From Pseudomonas sp. S35 (lineage in GTDB: Bacteria > Pseudomonadota > Gammaproteobacteria > Pseudomonadales > Pseudomonadaceae): a DNA stretch of 64,000 nucleotides. This document shows positions 60,244 through 64,000 of this stretch, in pieces (the first letter of the stretch is position 1; each line of letters begins with the position of its first letter). The position numbers and the translations under genes are program-made. The stretch lies in the NCBI RefSeq assembly GCF_009866765.1, contig NZ_CP019431.1:5146001-5210000 (forward strand), read 5' to 3'. The notes beneath the pieces are model-generated. The model ran no database searches, was not told where the DNA came from, and worked only from the letters and a program-made list of their open reading frames with translations.

Positions 60244-60717
60244 TTACTTGGCTTCGAGCAGGGAGCGCAGCATCCAGGCGGTTTTCTCATGCACTTGCAT
60301 GCGCTGGGTCAGCAGGTCAGCTGTCGGCTCATCACTGACTTTGTCGAGCAATGGAAAAATGCCGCGCGCGGTGCGTGTGACCGCCTCCTGGCCCGCTACC
60401 AGCTGCTTGATCATCTCTTCTGCGCTGGGTACGCCCTCTTCTTCCTTGATAGAAGACAGACGGGCATAGACCGAATAGGCACCCGGGGCCGGGAAACCCA
60501 GGGCGCGGATACGCTCGGCAATGGAGTCAACCGCCAGCGCGAGTTCGTTGTACTGCTCCTCGAACATCAAGTGCAGCGTGCGAAACATCGGCCCCGTGAC
60601 GTTCCAGTGGAAGTTGTGGGTCTTCAGGTACAGTACATAGGTATCGGAAAGCAGTCGTGAAAGCCCATCGACGATGGATTTACGATCTTCTTCACTGATA
60701 CCGATATCGATTGCCAT
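60244..60717 (-). CDS. dps: Dps-family DNA-binding ferritin-like protein
   Basis: A 157-aa Dps protein with the ferroxidase motif [13 protein letters not shown] and the following [18 protein letters not shown] helix (acidic ligands). It stores iron and protects DNA against peroxide as a dodecamer. AAGGGG six bases before ATG 60717 favours this start over ATG 60723. In P. aeruginosa the homologue also lies beside a cold-shock gene. Confidence 0.95.
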   Translation of the reverse strand: MAIDIGISEEDRKSIVDGLSRLLSDTYVLYLKTHNFHWNVTGPMFRTLHLMFEEQYNELALAVDSIAERIRALGFPAPGAYSVYARLSSIKEEEGVPSAEEMIKQLVAGQEAVTRTARGIFPLLDKVSDEPTADLLTQRMQVHEKTAWMLRSLLEAK

Positions 60718-61140
60718 GTTCATCCCCTTCAATTGACAAGCATTTATTGAGCAGGTGCAGACCCACTCTAGCAAGAGAGCCGCTGATGCGCAGCCCGACA
60801 GGGGTAAGGTGCGGCAAATTGCCCTGCACTGCCTAAATTACCTTCACAGGCAAGCCCTCAAGCTGGGTAGGAATTTTGCCTGCAGCCCGCTCAAAACACG
60901 CGCACCTGTCTAGCACAAGCATTTGACGCAGAAATGCCCAAAGCCTTGCAACACCGGGCAATGCTTGATTTGAGTAGGCACGGCCTTTGCTGTTAAATAG
61001 AGGGCGTGCTGCCGCCGTTATTTCCACGGCGCGCGGCATAGGCTGATACCAACGCACGTGCCCAACGCCTCCCATTGTTCAGAAGCGAACCGTGCCAGTC
61101 AGCTCTTCCTTGTGATCCGTCTTAACGTGAGTTAATCAAA
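60718..61140. other. Divergent region between dps and the cold-shock-domain gene
   Basis: A 423-bp gap with the dps promoter on one side and the promoter of the cold-shock fusion on the other. It has no convincing ORF and no terminator-like hairpin. I could not identify an OxyR or RpoS site. Confidence 0.5.
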
Positions 61141-61743
61141 ATGTTGAAAATCGTCCACCTGCTAACGGGCGTTGCAGCTCTGCTGCTGTCCTTTATCCCA
61201 AGCCTGCAGCCTGAAAGCCTGCCCTACCTGCAACAGCATGATGCTTTGTACCTGGCCTTGTTCGGCCTTCTTAACCTGACGCTCGCACCCGTAATCCCTT
61301 ACTGGAACAAAGGCACGCGTCATCAACTGCAAAACCTGGTCAGCGCGCTGCTGGTACTGACCGTTGTCGTCCAAACCCTCACCCTCCTGGCCCCTATGCC
61401 TGAAGTCGGCGGCCACCCGGCCATCCTGCTCAGCCTGGTGATTGCTGTGGTTGCCATTGCTCTTCACCTGGCCATCAGCTTCTACCGCTCGTCCCCGGCG
61501 GCCGCATCGCAAAACTACGACATGACCAACCGCGATACCGGTACCGTCAAGTGGTTCAACACGTCCAAAGGCTTCGGCTTTATTTCCCGTGATTCGGGCG
61601 ACGATATCTTCGTCCACTTCCGGGCCATTCGCGGCGAAGGTCATCGCGTCCTGGTGGAAGGCCAGCGTGTGGAGTTCTCCGTCATGAATCGCGACAAAGG
61701 CCTGCAAGCCGAAGACGTGATCGCTGCACTGCCGCGTCGCTGA
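61141..61743 (+). CDS. Membrane-anchored cold-shock-domain protein
   Basis: A 200-aa protein: an N-terminal region with four hydrophobic segments (about 4-20, 36-56, 65-85, 94-114), a short linker, and a C-terminal cold-shock domain (about 130-198) with RNP1 KGFGFI (143-148) and RNP2 DIFVHF (155-160). The CSD would face the cytoplasm and bind nucleic acid at the membrane. An in-frame ATG at 61522 would give a canonical free 73-aa cold-shock protein, but has no clear ribosome-binding site. Confidence 0.85.
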   Translation: MLKIVHLLTGVAALLLSFIPSLQPESLPYLQQHDALYLALFGLLNLTLAPVIPYWNKGTRHQLQNLVSALLVLTVVVQTLTLLAPMPEVGGHPAILLSLVIAVVAIALHLAISFYRSSPAAASQNYDMTNRDTGTVKWFNTSKGFGFISRDSGDDIFVHFRAIRGEGHRVLVEGQRVEFSVMNRDKGLQAEDVIAALPRR

Positions 61744-61760
61744 CTCCAGCCTTCGCTGCA

Positions 61761-61800
61761 AAAAAAACCGCGATTCAGCCTGGCTGGATCGCGGTTTTTT
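61761..61800. terminator. Bidirectional terminator between the cold-shock fusion and slyX
   Basis: AAACCGCGATTCAGCC / GGCTGGATCGCGGTTT, a long stem flanked by A and T runs, serving convergent genes. Confidence 0.93.
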
Positions 61801-61812
61801 GTTGCCTGCCGA

Positions 61813-62019
61813 TCAATAGTGAGGCGGCGGCGCTTCTTCTTCGGATGACTCGAACTGCCCGCCCATTTCTTCCTGACGCTTAAGCAACGCCGTCATCTGC
61901 AATTGCAGGCGTTCAACCGCACGCTGCTGAGCGACCAGGATGTCATTGAGGGTCTCGATGGTGTCGTCCTGGAAGGCCAGGCGGCTTTCCAGGTCGGTGA
62001 CGCGGTCTTGCAGATCCAT
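61813..62019 (-). CDS. slyX: SlyX family protein
   Basis: A 68-aa SlyX protein: a coiled coil starting [19 protein letters not shown] with the usual acidic proline-rich end (EEEAPPPHY). Its role is unknown. It is coupled to the upstream HIT gene, which ends 3 bp away. Confidence 0.93.
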   Translation of the reverse strand: MDLQDRVTDLESRLAFQDDTIETLNDILVAQQRAVERLQLQMTALLKRQEEMGGQFESSEEEAPPPHY

Positions 62020-62022
62020 GAT

Positions 62023-62448
62023 TCAGCCCTGGGTAAAGATGAAGTCGGCAGGCAGCAGCTCACGCAGGCGTGCACGCATGTCGTCTGCCTGCGCTTGTGT
62101 ATAAGGCCTGGCCGGATGCTTGCCCCACACCGGCGCAGGCCAGGCGGCGTCATCCCGCGTTCGTACGATCACGTGCACATGCAACTGACTGACAACGTTA
62201 CCCAACGCACCAATATTCATCTTGTCGGCGGCCAGGCCAGCGCTCAGCCATTGCGCCAGGGCCGTCGTTTCCTGCCACAGCGTCTGCTGGTCGGCGACAT
62301 CCAGTTGAAATACTTCGCTGATACCGTTGATACGCGGCACCAGGATGAACCAAGGGTAGTTCGAATCATTGGACAACAGCAGGCGGCACAGCGGGAAGTC
62401 CCCGATGACCAGTGTGTCTTGTTGCAGGCGTTGATCTAAGGCAAACAC
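62023..62448 (-). CDS. HIT-family nucleotide-binding protein
   Basis: A 141-aa HIT-domain protein with the active-site histidine triad variant SQLHVHVIVR. HIT proteins hydrolyse or transfer nucleotide phosphoramidates and dinucleoside polyphosphates; the substrate is unknown. GTG 62448 (MFALDQRL) was chosen with GGAG eight bases upstream; the preceding GTG 62451 is an alternative. Confidence 0.92.
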   Translation of the reverse strand: MFALDQRLQQDTLVIGDFPLCRLLLSNDSNYPWFILVPRINGISEVFQLDVADQQTLWQETTALAQWLSAGLAADKMNIGALGNVVSQLHVHVIVRTRDDAAWPAPVWGKHPARPYTQAQADDMRARLRELLPADFIFTQG

Positions 62449-63191
62449 CACGGGTACTCCGTTCGGCAGGTCAGGTTCAGGGCGCCAGCATACCGTTGAA
62501 TGCCCCTGGCTTCACGGCGAATGCTTGCCTCGCCAGGCAACCTGATAAAAAAACTGCACCCTTTCGAGGCAGGCGAATAATTGAGCTACGCTAAATCGGG
62601 CCTCACAGGGCCGCACCAAAATGACCCACTCGTGCCTCAAAGGGATCCGCCGATTACCCACTCAGAGGGGTGAACCGGTAACATTTTTCTACAGCACGGT
62701 TTTTTTTCTCACCAAACAGGGATAACACGAACACGTCAACCCTAAATAAAACGGCGTAAAAAGCCCGTACTTATGAGGTTTTTACGTGGGTTTCACGTTT
62801 TTCACGAAAAAATCACATTCGGCTGGCCGTTTGTGCACGCTTGTTGCATTAACCCTTTTATCGTCGGCAACGACACCCGTTCGGAAGCAGGTGTTTCGCG
62901 ATAAAAGAACAGCGGCGTTTCAATGCGTATCAGGGAAGAATTCGAACTTCGAAAGGCGTTTGAAAAACAGTATTGAAGTTGTCAGTCCCGTGACACTCGG
63001 ACTGTGAATTTGCGACATGGAGCTAGCAATTTACGACAGCCTCGTAAAGAAGCTGAAAGGAAAGTTGGGTAAGTATCGTCATTAGAGTCTGCGTGATATA
63101 ACTTTGCGCCGACACAAAAAGAAAGAGCCGCCCAGATAAAAATACAGGTGGGACGGCAGTACTCTTCCTAAAACCAAAGGAGCAAATCACG
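62449..63191. other. Long leader region upstream of the OprD-family porin
   Basis: A 743-bp gap without a convincing gene. It is AT-rich in 62690-62860. It contains TTCGAACTTCGAA (a direct repeat of TTCGAA) near 62940. Two promoters may be present. No REP hairpin is seen. Confidence 0.5.
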
Positions 63192-64000
63192 ATGCGCGTG
63201 ATGAAGTGGAGCATGATCGCCCTGGCTGTTTCAGCAGGCACCTCGCAGTTCGCAATCGCGTCCTCCCAGGACGACGCCAAGGGCTTTATCGAAGATAGCA
63301 CCCTGACCGCGAAAACCCGTGCAATGTACATGAACCGTGACTACAAGGACGGCGTGGGCAACGTGCGTCGTGGTAACGGTACCTACACCACCGGCACCGA
63401 CGACAAAGTCAGCGGCTACCGTGAAGACAGCGGCATCAGCGAGCTGCTCAACTATCAATCCGGCTTTACCCAGGGCACCGTCGGCTTTGGTGTCGACGCC
63501 ATGGCCATGGGCAGCTTCCGACTCGACGGCGGCGCGGGCCGTGCCGGTAACGGCCTGTTCGGCACCAATGGTGCCGGCGACCCCGAAACCACCCAGTCCA
63601 AAATTGGCGGCGCGGCAAAAGTCCGTCTCTCCAACACTGTTCTGAAATACGGTAACCAATTCGTATCCAGCCCGGTATTCACCACCGACGACGGTCGTCT
63701 GCTGCCTGAAGTCGCCACCGGTACCTTGATCACCAGCAACGAGATCAAAGGCCTGGAATTGATCGGCGGCCGCTTCACCGCGTTGAGCGCACAAACCGGC
63801 ATGGGCCGCGACAGCATCAACGGTCGCAACCGTGTTACCGGCGAGCAAAACCCAGGGCTGAGCTCAGCGAACATCGTTGGCGCAACCTACTCGGGTTTTG
63901 ACAACCTGGTTTTGGCCGCGCACGCGTCCGATATTGAAGACTACTGGAAGAAGCAGTACGTCAACGTCTTCTACACCCTGCCGCTGAGCGACAAGCAATC
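63192..64000 (+). CDS. OprD-family outer-membrane porin (partial, C-terminus beyond window)
   Basis: The frame starts at ATG 63192 after AAAGGAG and runs off the right edge; 269 residues are visible. It has a signal peptide (MRVMKWSMIALAVSAGTSQFAIA) and then OprD signatures: KGFIEDSTL, YQSGFTQGTVGFGVDAM, ARVRLS-like KVRLSNT and the DDGRLLPEVATGT segment. It is a 16/18-strand beta barrel for amino acids or small acids. The position next to slyX and HIT matches oprD in P. aeruginosa, but it could be another family member, so no symbol is given. Confidence 0.9.
   Translation, partial: MRVMKWSMIALAVSAGTSQFAIASSQDDAKGFIEDSTLTAKTRAMYMNRDYKDGVGNVRRGNGTYTTGTDDKVSGYREDSGISELLNYQSGFTQGTVGFGVDAMAMGSFRLDGGAGRAGNGLFGTNGAGDPETTQSKIGGAAKVRLSNTVLKYGNQFVSSPVFTTDDGRLLPEVATGTLITSNEIKGLELIGGRFTALSAQTGMGRDSINGRNRVTGEQNPGLSSANIVGATYSGFDNLVLAAHASDIEDYWKKQYVNVFYTLPLSDKQ

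Noticed and set aside
62740-62860. Small RNA or terminator in the AT-rich DNA before the porin gene (TTTCACGTTTTTCACGAAAAA)
   Set aside because: The possible stem is short and A/T only, with no clear promoter, so nothing firm can be called.

Overview
This is a chromosomal window from a Pseudomonas, most likely of the P. fluorescens group. Base composition is high-GC. Nearly every protein reads as a close relative of P. aeruginosa or P. putida core genes, and neighbourhoods known from those species recur: argP/argO/sodB/bifA, rluB-scpBA-yciO-rnm-yciB, the cpx-like cluster, arcDABC, gcsR-gcvHP-sdaA-gcvT, and ruvCAB-ybgC-tolQRAB-pal-cpoB-queEC. The intergenic REP/REPIN hairpins (GTGGGAGNGGGCTTGC type) are the kind described for P. 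fluorescens. No CRISPR array, prophage, transposase or rRNA operon is visible.

Layout. 1-4.6 kb: coiled-coil membrane protein (cut by the window edge), epimerase, argP diverging from an ACT-domain gene and argO, then sodB. 4.6-10.3 kb: a very small unlisted ORF, the c-di-GMP phosphodiesterase gene bifA, an imelysin lipoprotein (icmP) behind a Fur-box-like palindrome, and trkH. 10.3-16 kb: AraC-type regulator, small proteins, an MFS transporter, arfB, a c-type cytochrome and aroP. 16.6-22.4 kb: rluB, a DUF1289 protein, scpB, scpA, yciO, rnm, then divergent yciB and yciI. 22.5-27.1 kb: cpxR/cpxP/cpxS-like envelope stress genes and an oddly arranged family III CoA transferase. 27.1-34.4 kb: two ArcD-type antiporter genes back to back, then arcA, arcB, arcC (arginine deiminase pathway) and a DUF5064 protein. 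34.5-42.3 kb: the TyrR-like sigma-54 activator gcsR and its apparent target operon gcvH-gcvP-sdaA-gcvT, with three operator-like repeats and a -24/-12 promoter in between. 42.6-44.6 kb: cold-shock protein, RDD membrane protein, nadA. 44.9-46.8 kb: an AT-rich islet beside tRNA-Lys holding one unfamiliar 450-aa gene, whose frame continues past an in-frame TGA into a GC-rich tail. 47-59.2 kb: a long minus-strand run, read from aspS down: aspS, yebC, ruvC, ruvA, ruvB, ybgC, tolQ, tolR, tolA, tolB, pal, cpoB, queE, queC, tRNA-Lys. 59.3-64 kb: zinc-ribbon protein, ribbon-helix-helix protein, dps, a membrane-anchored cold-shock-domain fusion, slyX, a HIT protein, and the start of an OprD-family porin cut by the window end.

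How the genes work together. Arginine handling recurs (ArgP/ArgO export, two ArcD antiporters, ArcABC fermentation). The glycine/serine block degrades glycine through GcvH/P/T to methylene-tetrahydrofolate, and serine through SdaA to pyruvate, under GcsR. The Tol-Pal block with CpoB maintains the envelope during division and sits beside Holliday-junction repair (RuvABC) and preQ0/queuosine synthesis (QueE/QueC). The most interesting items for follow-up are the AT-rich islet gene, the GcsR/sigma-54 control region, a MITE-like inverted-repeat element, the unlisted 51-aa ORF, the membrane-anchored cold-shock fusion and the permuted-looking CoA transferase.
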